Part shown: positions 8,247 to 15,273 of the stretch, piece by piece
Numbering within the stretch: the first letter of the stretch is position 1
Layout of the letters: each line of letters opens with the position of its first letter
IMG/VR virus record: IMGVR_UViG_3300027126_000023
Location: 1 to 30,357 of that record
Strand: one strand, 5' to 3'
DNA: 30,357 nt
Source of the DNA: a virus
Position numbers and translations under genes: made by a program
The notes under the pieces: generated by a model
The model's input: only the letters and a program-made list of their open reading frames with translations
Told to the model about the DNA's origin: nothing
Database searches by the model: none

Positions 8247-8509
8247 TGGCTCTAAAAATCTCTATCCCCACCAGCAGCGTTGGTGTTCCCTTCACGGAAG
8301 CCTACGCCCGTATTACCAACATCTTTGGTAACAAAGACCAAGTGCAATACCAAGTGTCCGTGTCTGCCAATGCTGATGCTCGTCATGCCAATGCACAAGA
8401 GGTTGCAAGCCATGCGTTTTATTGTGCTTTGCCACAGGGCAATTTAATAGATGGCCTGTATGCCGACCTCAAGCAACAGGTTGGTTTTGAAAACGCAGAG
8501 GATTGTTGA
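8246..8509 (+). CDS. Hypothetical fibre-associated protein
   Basis: 87 residues, coupled by TGATG to the YadA-like fibre gene. A beta-strand N-terminal half (LKISIPTSSVGVPFTEAYARI) is followed by an alternating stretch and a helical end. No motif is recognised. Its consistent place just after a fibre gene suggests a baseplate, tip or assembly role; this is position-based inference only. Confidence 0.55.
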   Translation: MALKISIPTSSVGVPFTEAYARITNIFGNKDQVQYQVSVSANADARHANAQEVASHAFYCALPQGNLIDGLYADLKQQVGFENAEDC

Positions 8510-8510
8510 C

Positions 8511-8723
8511 ATGGAACCCGGTGAAATTGATCCAGTTAGATATGGCGTTCTATGGGAGCGCGTACAAGCTATGGATAAAAAAGTAGATAAGATGGAGCGC
8601 CAGATTGAGGAGCTTTTAGCTTTGGCTAATAAAGGCAAAGGTGGCTTCTGGATGGGGATGACTATTGCTTCCTCTGTTGGCGCTGCTGTAGCATGGATTG
8701 GAAATCATTTCAGGGGAGGCTGA
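8511..8723 (+). CDS. XhlA-like small membrane protein
   Basis: 70 residues: a polar helical N-terminus with a heptad-like segment (RVQAMDKKVDKMERQIEELLAL, roughly 18-39), then a single C-terminal transmembrane helix (about 47-64) and a short basic tail. This coiled coil plus C-terminal anchor is the XhlA layout (haemolysin/holin-accessory family). The frame is open upstream to 8451, but the ATG at 8511, one base after the previous stop, gives the XhlA-length product. The true holin and lysozyme are 15 kb away, so this could be a second lysis helper or a membrane factor acting at entry. Confidence 0.6.
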   Translation: MEPGEIDPVRYGVLWERVQAMDKKVDKMERQIEELLALANKGKGGFWMGMTIASSVGAAVAWIGNHFRGG

Positions 8724-8724
8724 C

Positions 8725-9207
8725 GTGATAGATCCCATCACCGCCCTATCTGCCATATCGTCTGCTGTTGCCCTTGTAAAAAAGGTGTCGAAGACAGTGG
8801 ACGATGTTGCGTCCCTTGGGCCGGTGCTGGGCAAGTACTTTGACGCTAAGGAGCAGGCCATTGAGGTGGTCAAGCAGGCCAAGGCTGGCGGCTTCAAGGG
8901 ATCATCACTGGGCAAAGCGCTTGAGCTAGAGATGGCGCTGGATTCGGCAAGGGAGTTTGAAGAGCAGATCAAGATGCTTTTCTTCCAGAGCAACAAGATG
9001 GACGTCTGGGCGCGGATTACAGCCCGTGCCAAACAAATGGAAATTGACGCCGCGCATGACGCAAGGCGCAAAAAGGAAGCGGCCAAGAGGCGGCAAGCCG
9101 AAATTGAAGAGTTGATGATACTGGTTGGCGGCGGCGCTGTTGCGCTTGTCTCAATTGGCGTGATTGTGTGGGTGGTCATGCAATTGATCTCGGGGCAGAT
9201 GAAATGA
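8725..9207 (+). CDS. Hypothetical protein with C-terminal membrane anchor
   Basis: 160 residues from a GTG at 8725 that follows a good GGGGAGG site. The earlier ATG at 8698 lies inside the upstream gene. The N-terminus resembles an amphipathic or weakly hydrophobic helix (ALSAISSAVALVKKV). The middle is a long charged helix (KEQAIEVVKQAKAGG..., then RRKKEAAKRRQAEIEEL). The last 30 residues hold a clear transmembrane helix (LVGGGAVALVSIGVIVWVVM). It forms a three-gene membrane cluster with its neighbours. Function unknown. Confidence 0.65.
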   Translation: MIDPITALSAISSAVALVKKVSKTVDDVASLGPVLGKYFDAKEQAIEVVKQAKAGGFKGSSLGKALELEMALDSAREFEEQIKMLFFQSNKMDVWARITARAKQMEIDAAHDARRKKEAAKRRQAEIEELMILVGGGAVALVSIGVIVWVVMQLISGQMK

Positions 9208-9812
9208 GTGAAAAGCCCGAGACAATCGTTGACAAAGTTCTCGGGTACGTTGACTCGCCGTTCAAGCTGTTTGCTGTGATCCTGATGGCAGTCTTTGCTT
9301 TTGCTGGTTTTGCTCTGTATGAAAGCCAGGACTTCATTCGTGACGCCTACAAAGAATCACAAAAGCTGCCAGAGATACGAACAGACAGAGCCGACGATGC
9401 TGCGACGATGCTTTTTAAACAGACCGGCGCCACGGTGGTGGCGATCTTTAAGGTCAACCCGCTGTTTAACTCTCGCACGCTGTACAAAGCCTATACCAAA
9501 GACGGGCGTGACAAGACCATTGAGAACATAGACGTCGGTCTATTTACCCACAACGCTTCGAACAATGCCGATGTGGTCAAGCTGATGACCAACGAAATCC
9601 CGTGCGGTGAATACCGTTACGCGCAGTCTGAAGTTGGGCTTTGGTATCTGGAAAAAGGCGTGACTTACACTTGCCGCGTCAGTGTGCCGCCCGATTCGCA
9701 TCGATTTGTTGGGCAAGTTACGGCGGGTTGGATGGAACAGCCCAAAAACCTTGAGCAGACCAAGTTCATGCTGGAGATCGCCAGCGCCATGCTGACAAAA
9801 AGAGGGAACTGA
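9204..9812 (+). CDS. Hypothetical single-pass membrane protein
   Basis: 202 residues from the ATG at 9204, which overlaps the previous stop as ATGA. One transmembrane helix near the N-terminus (LFAVILMAVFAFAGFALYE, about 22-40) is followed by a soluble alpha/beta domain, likely periplasmic, with two Cys residues (EIPCGEYRY and YTCRVSV). Third in a run of membrane proteins within the structural operon. Possible roles are entry, superinfection control or lysis regulation; nothing in the sequence selects among them. Confidence 0.65.
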   Translation: MSEKPETIVDKVLGYVDSPFKLFAVILMAVFAFAGFALYESQDFIRDAYKESQKLPEIRTDRADDAATMLFKQTGATVVAIFKVNPLFNSRTLYKAYTKDGRDKTIENIDVGLFTHNASNNADVVKLMTNEIPCGEYRYAQSEVGLWYLEKGVTYTCRVSVPPDSHRFVGQVTAGWMEQPKNLEQTKFMLEIASAMLTKRGN

Positions 9813-10054
9813 TGACCCCAGAACTGCAAAAATACTACGAAGACCGTTTTGATCTCTTCATTCATCCTGGCTGGATTGCCATGATGGAGGATGTTGACAA
9901 CATGCTCGCCGCAATGAACAATGTCTCTACCATTGCGGACGAAAAAAGTCTACAATTTCGTAAAGGCGAGATTTCCATCCTGATCTGGCTAAAAACCTTG
10001 AAAAAGGTCAGCGAAGATGCGTATGAGGATCTAACAAGTGAAAAGAATTTATGA
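9812..10054 (+). CDS. Small hypothetical protein
   Basis: 80 residues, soluble, starting in a TGATG overlap with the gene before. It contains two aromatic clusters (YYEDRFDLFIHPGWIAMMEDVD) and a helical C-terminal half. It resembles the small proteins that often precede the phage zinc-ribbon and scaffold genes. No motif is recognised. It overlaps the next gene by 17 nt. Confidence 0.6.
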   Translation: MTPELQKYYEDRFDLFIHPGWIAMMEDVDNMLAAMNNVSTIADEKSLQFRKGEISILIWLKTLKKVSEDAYEDLTSEKNL

Positions 10055-10265
10055 ATTTGCCTGCGTATGCGGGCATCGCACTGAGGCTTTAGTCGGTTAT
10101 GAGACGACTGAGGTGCAGTGTGGATGCGGCGGTACAGCCAGCCGCGTCATAAGCGCACCCAATTTTAACTTGGAAGGCTGGTCTGGCTCTTTTCCATCTG
10201 CCCACGGGCGGTTTGAGCACAGACACGTTGAGAAGTTGAATGCGGAACGCAAAGCCAACTCATAA
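10038..10265 (+). CDS. FmdB-type zinc ribbon protein
   Basis: 75 residues from a GTG start at 10038. The N-terminus MKRIYEFACVCGHRTEAL, followed by VQCGCGGTASRVISAP, has two CxC pairs and matches the FmdB regulatory zinc-ribbon pattern (Y-x-F-x-C-x-C-G...C-x-C-G). It is located just before the scaffold gene. In other phages such ribbons lie near head genes; their exact role is unclear. Confidence 0.7.
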   Translation: MKRIYEFACVCGHRTEALVGYETTEVQCGCGGTASRVISAPNFNLEGWSGSFPSAHGRFEHRHVEKLNAERKANS

Positions 10266-10316
10266 GCCACAGGGCCGAGTTGAATCTCCTACAACCGTTT
10301 TGGCAGGAAACCAATT

Positions 10317-11048
10317 ATGCTGATTGACCAAGAACCCGAGCCGCTAGGCGAACTCGAAACAGAAGAGGCGAAATCTGAACTCCCTGAAAAATACAGGGGC
10401 AAAAGTTTGGAAGAAGTCGTGCGGATGCACCAAGAAGCTGAAAAGTTGATTGGCAAGCAAGCTCAAGAAGTGGGCGAAATCCGCAAGCTAAGTGACGAGT
10501 TAATCAAGCAAAACCTCGGCTCTAAGCAACAGCGTGTTCACGAGGATGAACCGGAGGTTGACTTTTTCCAAGACCCTCAAAAAGCAGTTCAGGCGACCAT
10601 TGAAAAGCATCCAGACGTTCTTGCGGCCCGACAGGCCAGCATGGACTTCAAGCGGATGCAGGTTCAGCAAAAGCTGTCGCAGGAGCACCCCGACTTCACA
10701 CAAGTCGTGGGCGATTCAGAGTTCCAGAACTGGGTGAAATCTTCATCCGTGCGTCTGGCGCTTTACGCGAAAGCAGATGCTGAATTTGACTATGACTCGG
10801 CCAATGAACTGTTGTCCACTTTTAAGCAATTGCGCGGTGTTAAAGCCCAGCAGGCAGAGCGAACAAGCGACGCCACACGGGTCAAGAACATGAAAGCGGC
10901 GCAAGTTGATGTAGGTGGCTCTGGCGAGAGTTCCAAAAGAGTCTACCGGCGGGCAGACCTCATTCGGCTGAAAATGACAGATCCCGCAAGGTACGAGAGT
11001 CTCAGTGATGAGATTATGCAAGCGTACTCTGAAGGACGAGTCCGGTAA
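10317..11048 (+). CDS. Capsid scaffolding protein
   Basis: 243 residues, highly charged and helical, immediately upstream of the major capsid gene. Residues 22-60 contain the pattern seen in podovirus scaffolds (PEKYRGKSLEEVVRMH, then an EKLIGKQAQEVGE coiled coil). The C-terminus is basic (residues around SSKRVYRRADLIRL), as expected for the part that binds coat protein. It would guide procapsid assembly and leave before packaging. A 51-bp gap separates it from the zinc-ribbon gene, and a ribosome binding site GGCAGGAAACCAATT precedes it. Confidence 0.8.
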   Translation: MLIDQEPEPLGELETEEAKSELPEKYRGKSLEEVVRMHQEAEKLIGKQAQEVGEIRKLSDELIKQNLGSKQQRVHEDEPEVDFFQDPQKAVQATIEKHPDVLAARQASMDFKRMQVQQKLSQEHPDFTQVVGDSEFQNWVKSSSVRLALYAKADAEFDYDSANELLSTFKQLRGVKAQQAERTSDATRVKNMKAAQVDVGGSGESSKRVYRRADLIRLKMTDPARYESLSDEIMQAYSEGRVR

Positions 11049-11071
11049 TAACTTTTTTCTGGAGATTTAAC

Positions 11072-12046
11072 ATGGCAAACACCGCCTTTTCCCCTACCAA
11101 TTCGGTAACCACCACCTCTGCGGCCAATTTCATTCCAGAAATCTGGAGTGATGAGATTGTCGCTGCCTACAAAAAGAACCTCGTCTTGGCCAATGTGGTT
11201 AAGAAGATGTCCTTCCGTGGCAAAAAGGGTGATACCGTTAACATCCCGTCGCCTGCCCGTGGCAATGCTTCGGCTAAAGCTGCTACTGATGCCGTTACTC
11301 TGATTGCAGAAAGCGACACCAATATTCAGGTGCTGATCAACAAGCACTATGAGTACAGCCGTTTGATCGAGGACATTGTTGAGGTGCAAGCCCTGACGAG
11401 CCTGCGTTCTTTCTACACGGAAGATGCTGGCTACGCTTTGGCAAAGCGCATCGATACTGACCTGGTTCAGCTTGGACGCGCTTTCAACGGCGCCACCATT
11501 GGTACCAACGACTATGCCACCAGTGCTGCAAGCACTAAGGCATATATTGGCTCTGATGGCACCACCGCCTACAACAGCAGCACCTCGAACGCTGCGGCAC
11601 TGACTGATGCGGCTATCCGTCGCACCATCCAGCGTCTGGATGACAACGACATCCCTATGGATGGCCGTTTCTTCCTGATCCCGCCTTCGAGCCGCAACAC
11701 CCTGATGGGTCTGGCCCGCTATACCGAGCAAGCATTCGTTGGCAACGGCGATGCTATCCGCAACGGTGAAATCGGTCAGTTGTACGGTATCGCTGTGTTC
11801 GCTTCGTCCAATGCCGACACCGGCGCTGGTAACAGCGGCGCAGACCGTATCTGCCTGATGGGTCATCGTGACTCGATGGTCCTGGTTGAGCAGCTTGGCA
11901 TTCGCTCGCAGACTCAGTACAAGCAAGAGTACCTGGGCACCTTGTTCACCGCAGACACGATCTACGGTGTGAAGGCTCTGCGTACCAATGCTACTGGTAC
12001 TGCTGCTGACGCCTCCGCTGCTTTCGCCCTGGCTGTTCCGGCCTAA
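11072..12046 (+). CDS. Major capsid protein
   Basis: 324 residues, right after the scaffold and followed by the strongest terminator in the window, as expected for the most highly expressed virion gene. The N-terminal arm (FIPEIWSDEIVAAYKKNLVLANVV) leads into GKKGDTVNIPSPARG, a motif common in HK97-fold coat proteins of podovirus-like phages. A long spine-like helix follows (RIDTDLVQLGRAFNGA), and the C-terminus is Ala-rich. The ribosome binding site CTGGAG lies 8 bases before the start. Confidence in the role is high; the exact coat family is not resolved. Confidence 0.9.
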   Translation: MANTAFSPTNSVTTTSAANFIPEIWSDEIVAAYKKNLVLANVVKKMSFRGKKGDTVNIPSPARGNASAKAATDAVTLIAESDTNIQVLINKHYEYSRLIEDIVEVQALTSLRSFYTEDAGYALAKRIDTDLVQLGRAFNGATIGTNDYATSAASTKAYIGSDGTTAYNSSTSNAAALTDAAIRRTIQRLDDNDIPMDGRFFLIPPSSRNTLMGLARYTEQAFVGNGDAIRNGEIGQLYGIAVFASSNADTGAGNSGADRICLMGHRDSMVLVEQLGIRSQTQYKQEYLGTLFTADTIYGVKALRTNATGTAADASAAFALAVPA

Positions 12047-12056
12047 TTGCAGTTGC

Positions 12057-12086
12057 CCCTCCCCCTCCGGGGGGAGGGTCTTTTTT
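12057..12086 (+). terminator. Strong intrinsic terminator after the capsid gene
   Basis: A nine-base-pair GC stem (12057-12065 with 12070-12078), closed by a TCCG loop, followed by TCTTTTTT. C(UCCG)G is a UNCG tetraloop, the most stable class, so this is an unusually firm hairpin. It would raise capsid mRNA stability and limit read-through. Confidence 0.9.
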
Positions 12087-12099
12087 ATAGGAGATCAAA

Positions 12100-12423
12100 A
12101 TGGCTGCTGCATCCGCTGTCGTTTCCCGTCGGGGTAACGATCAATTTCGGGGTATTTACTCTGACACTTGGGCTGTCACTTGTACGCTGGACTCAGCGTC
12201 GGTGGCTGACCAGGCCGCTGCTACTGATACTGTGACTGTCCCTGGCGTTGCCTTGGGTGACATGGTAATCGGCATGTCTGCTGGCGTCGATGAGGCTGGT
12301 TTGGTTCGTCGGGCCTATGTCTCGGCGGCCAACACGGTGACCATTGCTACGACCAACACTACTGGGGGCGCGGTCAACTTGGCGTCTACCACGGTTAAAT
12401 TGGTTGTCGCTCGCATGGTGTAA
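12100..12423 (+). CDS. Hypothetical structural protein, possible head decoration
   Basis: 107 residues, Thr/Val/Ala-rich with alternating hydrophobics, consistent with an all-beta fold. It lies between two terminators just after the major capsid gene, so it is made as an almost separate transcriptional step. Good ribosome binding site (TAGGAGATCAAA). Position and size fit a head-decoration or head-fibre protein. No family is recognised. Confidence 0.6.
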   Translation: MAAASAVVSRRGNDQFRGIYSDTWAVTCTLDSASVADQAAATDTVTVPGVALGDMVIGMSAGVDEAGLVRRAYVSAANTVTIATTNTTGGAVNLASTTVKLVVARMV

Positions 12424-12427
12424 AAAC

Positions 12428-12456
12428 GGGGGGCCACAAGCCCCCCTGTTTTCTTT
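12428..12456 (+). terminator. Intrinsic terminator
   Basis: GGGGGGC (12428-12434) pairs with GCCCCCC (12440-12446) around a CACAA loop, then TGTTTTCTTT. It lies six bases after the stop of the 107-residue gene and a few bases before the next ribosome binding site. Confidence 0.85.
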
Positions 12457-12467
12457 GGAGATTTCAA

Positions 12468-12671
12468 ATGGCTACCTATCGTTGTTTGGCAAGTGGTAAT
12501 ACGGTGACGTTCACTCAGCCTCATGACATTGAGTCCATGAAGGGCCACACTGGCTACGTTCTGGTCGATGAATCAGGCGAGAAGGTGCCGACTGAAGAAG
12601 AACAACGCGCTTTGCCCATGACCGCGCCAGTCAAGCGCGTTGGGCGCCCGCGTAGAACGGCTTTGGCATGA
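12468..12671 (+). CDS. Small hypothetical protein
   Basis: 67 residues after a TTTGGAG ribosome binding site. The first half is beta-like (MATYRCLASGNTVTFTQPHD); the C-terminus is basic and Pro/Arg-rich (KRVGRPRRTALA) with an AT-hook-like GRPRR core. It is coupled by ATGA to the Cys-rich gene. The core suggests a possible nucleic-acid contact; otherwise unknown. Confidence 0.6.
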   Translation: MATYRCLASGNTVTFTQPHDIESMKGHTGYVLVDESGEKVPTEEEQRALPMTAPVKRVGRPRRTALA

Positions 12672-13063
12672 AACTGTTCAACGTCTGCCCGATTGCCACG
12701 CAGGATGTGCGTATCAACTTGAAGAACCGTAACCACGCCTTCAAGGAGTACGGTTACGGCCCTCCAAATCCTGACGAGCCAAACGACGTCTTTTGGCTCA
12801 AGAAGGCCAAGATGTACAACGCCCCCACTGAGGCGATCAAGGGGATGCGATGTGGCAACTGCGCCGCGTTCATTCAAACACCGAAAATGATGCAGTGCAT
12901 CATAGGCGGCCTTGAGAAAGATGAGAATAAAGGTGAACTGTCATACGACGAGGAATTCGTAGCGGCAGCAAACCTTGGATACTGTGACTTGTTCCAATTC
13001 ACTTGTGCAGCGGCCCGTACTTGTGATGCTTGGAAATCTGGTGGGCCCATCACTAAGGATTGA
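12668..13063 (+). CDS. Cys-rich protein, possible metal/Fe-S binding
   Basis: 131 residues with seven Cys. Six lie in the second half: CxxC (RCGNCAAF), MQC, GYCD, FTC and RTCDAW. The order CxxC, C, GxC resembles high-potential iron-sulphur proteins, and similar small Cys-rich proteins occur in environmental phages. An N-terminal segment (NAFKEYGYGPPNPDEPN-like) is acidic and Pro-rich. Binding of Fe-S or Zn is plausible but unproven. It is coupled by ATGA to the gene before. Confidence 0.6.
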   Translation: MKLFNVCPIATQDVRINLKNRNHAFKEYGYGPPNPDEPNDVFWLKKAKMYNAPTEAIKGMRCGNCAAFIQTPKMMQCIIGGLEKDENKGELSYDEEFVAAANLGYCDLFQFTCAAARTCDAWKSGGPITKD

Positions 13064-13065
13064 TC

Positions 13066-13212
13066 ATGTACGGAAAAGCGCCAAAGATGGCTAGTGCTAA
13101 AAAGCCTTCCAAGAAGATGGGTGTGCCTGTGGCAATCATGGTTGCCGTTGGTAAGCCTAAGCCTATGCCCAAAGCTCCTAAGATGATGAAGAAGATGGGG
13201 AGAGGCAAATGA
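13066..13212 (+). CDS. Tiny Lys/Met/Pro-rich basic protein
   Basis: 48 residues, from MYGKAPKMASAKKPSKKMG to the end KMMKKMGRGK, with about a quarter Lys and many Met and Pro. It starts two bases after the previous stop and ends in an ATGA overlap with the next gene. The composition resembles small DNA-condensing peptides. It is the first of four consecutive basic genes, all coupled. No family is known to me. Confidence 0.6.
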   Translation: MYGKAPKMASAKKPSKKMGVPVAIMVAVGKPKPMPKAPKMMKKMGRGK

Positions 13213-13367
13213 AAAAGACTAAAGCCGAAAAGAAGATCAGCAAGGTCATGCGTGAATACAAGTCTGGTACTTTGCACTCCGGTAAAGGTGGCCCTGTCGT
13301 AAAGAGTCCTAAACAGGCAGTTGCGATTGCACTATCTGAGGCCGGCAAAGCCCGGAAAAAGAAGTGA
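13209..13367 (+). CDS. DUF6496-type small basic protein
   Basis: 52 residues. The pattern KVMREYKSGTLHSGKGG followed by VVKSPKQAVAIALSEAGK matches what I know of DUF6496, a small phage and bacterial family of unknown role. It is very basic at both ends. Coupled by ATGA upstream and by GTGA downstream. A nucleoid- or DNA-binding role is plausible from charge alone. Confidence 0.7.
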   Translation: MKKTKAEKKISKVMREYKSGTLHSGKGGPVVKSPKQAVAIALSEAGKARKKK

Positions 13368-13519
13368 AAGAGGTTTGGGAAAAGAAGCGTCCTAAGTCGC
13401 TGGGAGCTTCTAAGCCTTTGACGCCAGCTAAGAAGGCTGCTGCCAAGAAGATGGCTAAGGCTGCTGGTCGGCCTTATCCAAATCTCATAGACAACATGAG
13501 AGCAGCGAGGAAGAAATGA
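13364..13519 (+). CDS. Tiny Lys/Ala-rich basic protein
   Basis: 51 residues from a GTG start that overlaps the previous stop (GTGA). The middle LTPAKKAAAKKMAKAAGRP resembles the Ala/Lys/Pro tails of histone H1-like bacterial proteins. It ends in an ATGA overlap with the DUF6321-like gene. The coupling on both sides makes chance unlikely. Probable DNA or RNA binder. Confidence 0.6.
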   Translation: MKEVWEKKRPKSLGASKPLTPAKKAAAKKMAKAAGRPYPNLIDNMRAARKK

Positions 13520-13809
13520 AAAGCCCCGCTTGGACTCGTAAAGAGGGCAAAAATCCTGCTGGTGGGCTTAACGCAAAGGGGCGAAAGTCCTATAATGAGT
13601 CAACTGGCGGGAACCTAAAACCTCCCGTCAAATCAGGCGACAACCCTCGAAGGGCCTCCTTCCTAGCGCGTATGGGCAATATGCCTGGGCCTGAGTACAA
13701 GAATGGCGAACCGACTCGCCTTCTGTTATCCCTCCGAGCCTGGGGCGCATCGTCCAAATCGGATGCAAAAGCGAAAGCCAAAGCGATCTCGGCAAGGAAC
13801 AAGAAATGA
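13516..13809 (+). CDS. DUF6321-like small basic protein
   Basis: 97 residues. AWTRKEGKNPAGGLNAKGR, then GDNPRRASFLARMGNMPGPE and a Lys/Ala-rich end, match the DUF6321 pattern as I recall it. The role is unknown. Strongly basic and Gly/Pro-rich in the first half, so likely extended, with a helical tail (SDAKAKAKAISARNKK). Fourth member of the basic cluster between capsid and head-completion genes. Confidence 0.7.
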   Translation: MKSPAWTRKEGKNPAGGLNAKGRKSYNESTGGNLKPPVKSGDNPRRASFLARMGNMPGPEYKNGEPTRLLLSLRAWGASSKSDAKAKAKAISARNKK

Positions 13810-14141
13810 GACCTCTTTCGGTCGGCGTAAATCCAACGGCTGCGGTGCTTACCACGGTCTATACGGTGCCGACCGGGTACTACGCGAAGTTCACCGTGAT
13901 GTACATCCATAACACGGGCGGCTCAACCAAACACATCACAGTGCAGTGGACAGACGCTAGCGCGAGCGCTACCTACGACATTCTGACGCAGTACAACTTG
14001 ACTGCTAAAACGTATTTGCAGTTCGATGGTAATGCGTACATTGTGCTGGAAGAAGGCGACGCGATCAAGATAACCACCGAGTCTGGCAGTACGTTTAGTT
14101 TCATTGCAACCTTTGAAGAGATAGGATTGACACGGCAATGA
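13806..14141 (+). CDS. Beta-rich head/tail structural protein
   Basis: 111 residues, Thr/Tyr/Val-rich and free of Cys, with a layout like a small beta sandwich (VYTVPTGYYAKFTVMYIHN, then HITVQWTDASASATYDI). ATGA-coupled on both sides. Its place just before the head-tail adaptor gene suggests a head-closure or tail-attachment protein. The family is not recognised. Confidence 0.6.
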   Translation: MRPLSVGVNPTAAVLTTVYTVPTGYYAKFTVMYIHNTGGSTKHITVQWTDASASATYDILTQYNLTAKTYLQFDGNAYIVLEEGDAIKITTESGSTFSFIATFEEIGLTRQ

Positions 14142-14785
14142 CCTACCTAGAACTCATCAATGACGTGCTGATCCGACTGCGAGAAACGACCGTAGCGACC
14201 AGCAACCAGACAACCTACTCGACGCTAATCGGCAAGTTCGTTAACGACGCCAAACGGCAGGTTGAGGACGCCTATGGCTGGAACGTGCTGGGCCAGACTG
14301 TGACAATCCCTACGGTGGCAGGCACCTACGTCTACTCTATGACGGGCGCCGGACAAAAGTTCCAGGTCATGGACGCGATCAACATCACCTCTAATGTCGG
14401 TCTGCGGAACATCAGTTTTGTGGAGATGAACCGCTTTCAGAATTTTGTACCCGCCATTAGCGGTATCCCCGAGTATTACAGCTTTGATGGTGTGGACGGC
14501 AACGGCGATACCAAAGTCGTGCTCTACGCACGGCCCGATAACGTGTACTCGCTCGCTTTTTCTCTGACCGTGCCCCAAGCCACGCTAACTTCTGATAGCA
14601 CGTCGGTGCTTGTGCCTGATGTGTTGGTGGCGCAAAATGCCTATGCGCGGGCGTTGGTTGAGCGCGGCGAGGACGGCGGGTTGGCCTCATCTGAGGCATA
14701 TCAGTTGTATCGGTCGATGCTGTCCGACTATATTGCGCTTGAAGGCACTCGGTATCCAGAGAACCAGGAATTCGTTGCGATATGA
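14138..14785 (+). CDS. Head-tail adaptor, P22 gp4-like
   Basis: 215 residues. It begins with a helix typical of head-tail adaptors (TYLELINDVLIRLRET...YSTLIGKFVNDAKRQVEDAYGWN), followed by a beta region and a second helix (VLVAQNAYARALVERGED...YQLYRSMLSDYIALE). This helix-beta-helix layout, the length and the neighbouring tail hub gene fit the P22 gp4-type protein that binds below the portal and closes the packaged head. It is followed by an ATGA start. Confidence 0.75.
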   Translation: MTYLELINDVLIRLRETTVATSNQTTYSTLIGKFVNDAKRQVEDAYGWNVLGQTVTIPTVAGTYVYSMTGAGQKFQVMDAINITSNVGLRNISFVEMNRFQNFVPAISGIPEYYSFDGVDGNGDTKVVLYARPDNVYSLAFSLTVPQATLTSDSTSVLVPDVLVAQNAYARALVERGEDGGLASSEAYQLYRSMLSDYIALEGTRYPENQEFVAI

Positions 14786-15273
14786 GCCAAGTTCTTCAGA
14801 CTGCCAGCATTTCAGCGCCAGATGAAGGAGCGGTCAAGCTATTGCATACGGCTTTGCTGTCTTGTTCGCAATGCAAGTTGTCTAAGCCATGCACAGATTT
14901 TCCAAAGGCAACTGGCAAATTTCGCGGATATGCATGGATCTGCAAGAAGTGCAAAAAACAAAAACTTTTGGCAAAAAAAACCAGTATGTCCAATGCTGAC
15001 TGGCTGCTTCAAAACAGGAAATACTGGCTTAAATCACAATATAATTTATCATTAGATGCATACAACGCCCTACTGATAAATCAAAATCATAAGTGCGCCA
15101 TTTGCTCCTGTGACGAGGCGGCTGCATTTAAGGGATTACTTTTTGTAGATCATTGTCATTCAACAAAAAAAGTTCGCGGTTTACTGTGTCATCATTGCAA
15201 TACAGCTTTAGGGAAATTCAAAGATTCTTCTGAAATTTTATCTAAGGCTATAAAGTACTTGGAATCGCAATGA
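14782..15273 (+). CDS. Endonuclease VII-type HNH nuclease (inserted)
   Basis: 163 residues. An N-terminal zinc pair set, CSQC (28-31) and CKKC (54-57), precedes the endonuclease VII core: CAIC (105-108), DHCH (123-126) and CxxC (136-139) in the pattern VRGLLCHHCNTALGKFKDS. This is the recombination endonuclease VII family, often a free-standing homing nuclease in phages. Residues 1-13 (MSQVLQTASISAP) repeat the start of the next gene ([13 protein letters not shown]), with most codons differing at the third base. The body is much more AT-rich by eye than both neighbours. This indicates insertion at the start of the tail gene. Confidence 0.9.
   Translation: MSQVLQTASISAPDEGAVKLLHTALLSCSQCKLSKPCTDFPKATGKFRGYAWICKKCKKQKLLAKKTSMSNADWLLQNRKYWLKSQYNLSLDAYNALLINQNHKCAICSCDEAAAFKGLLFVDHCHSTKKVRGLLCHHCNTALGKFKDSSEILSKAIKYLESQ

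Noticed and set aside
13592-13600. TATAATG sequence inside the DUF6321-like gene
   Set aside because: No -35 element and no gene start follows; most likely chance.
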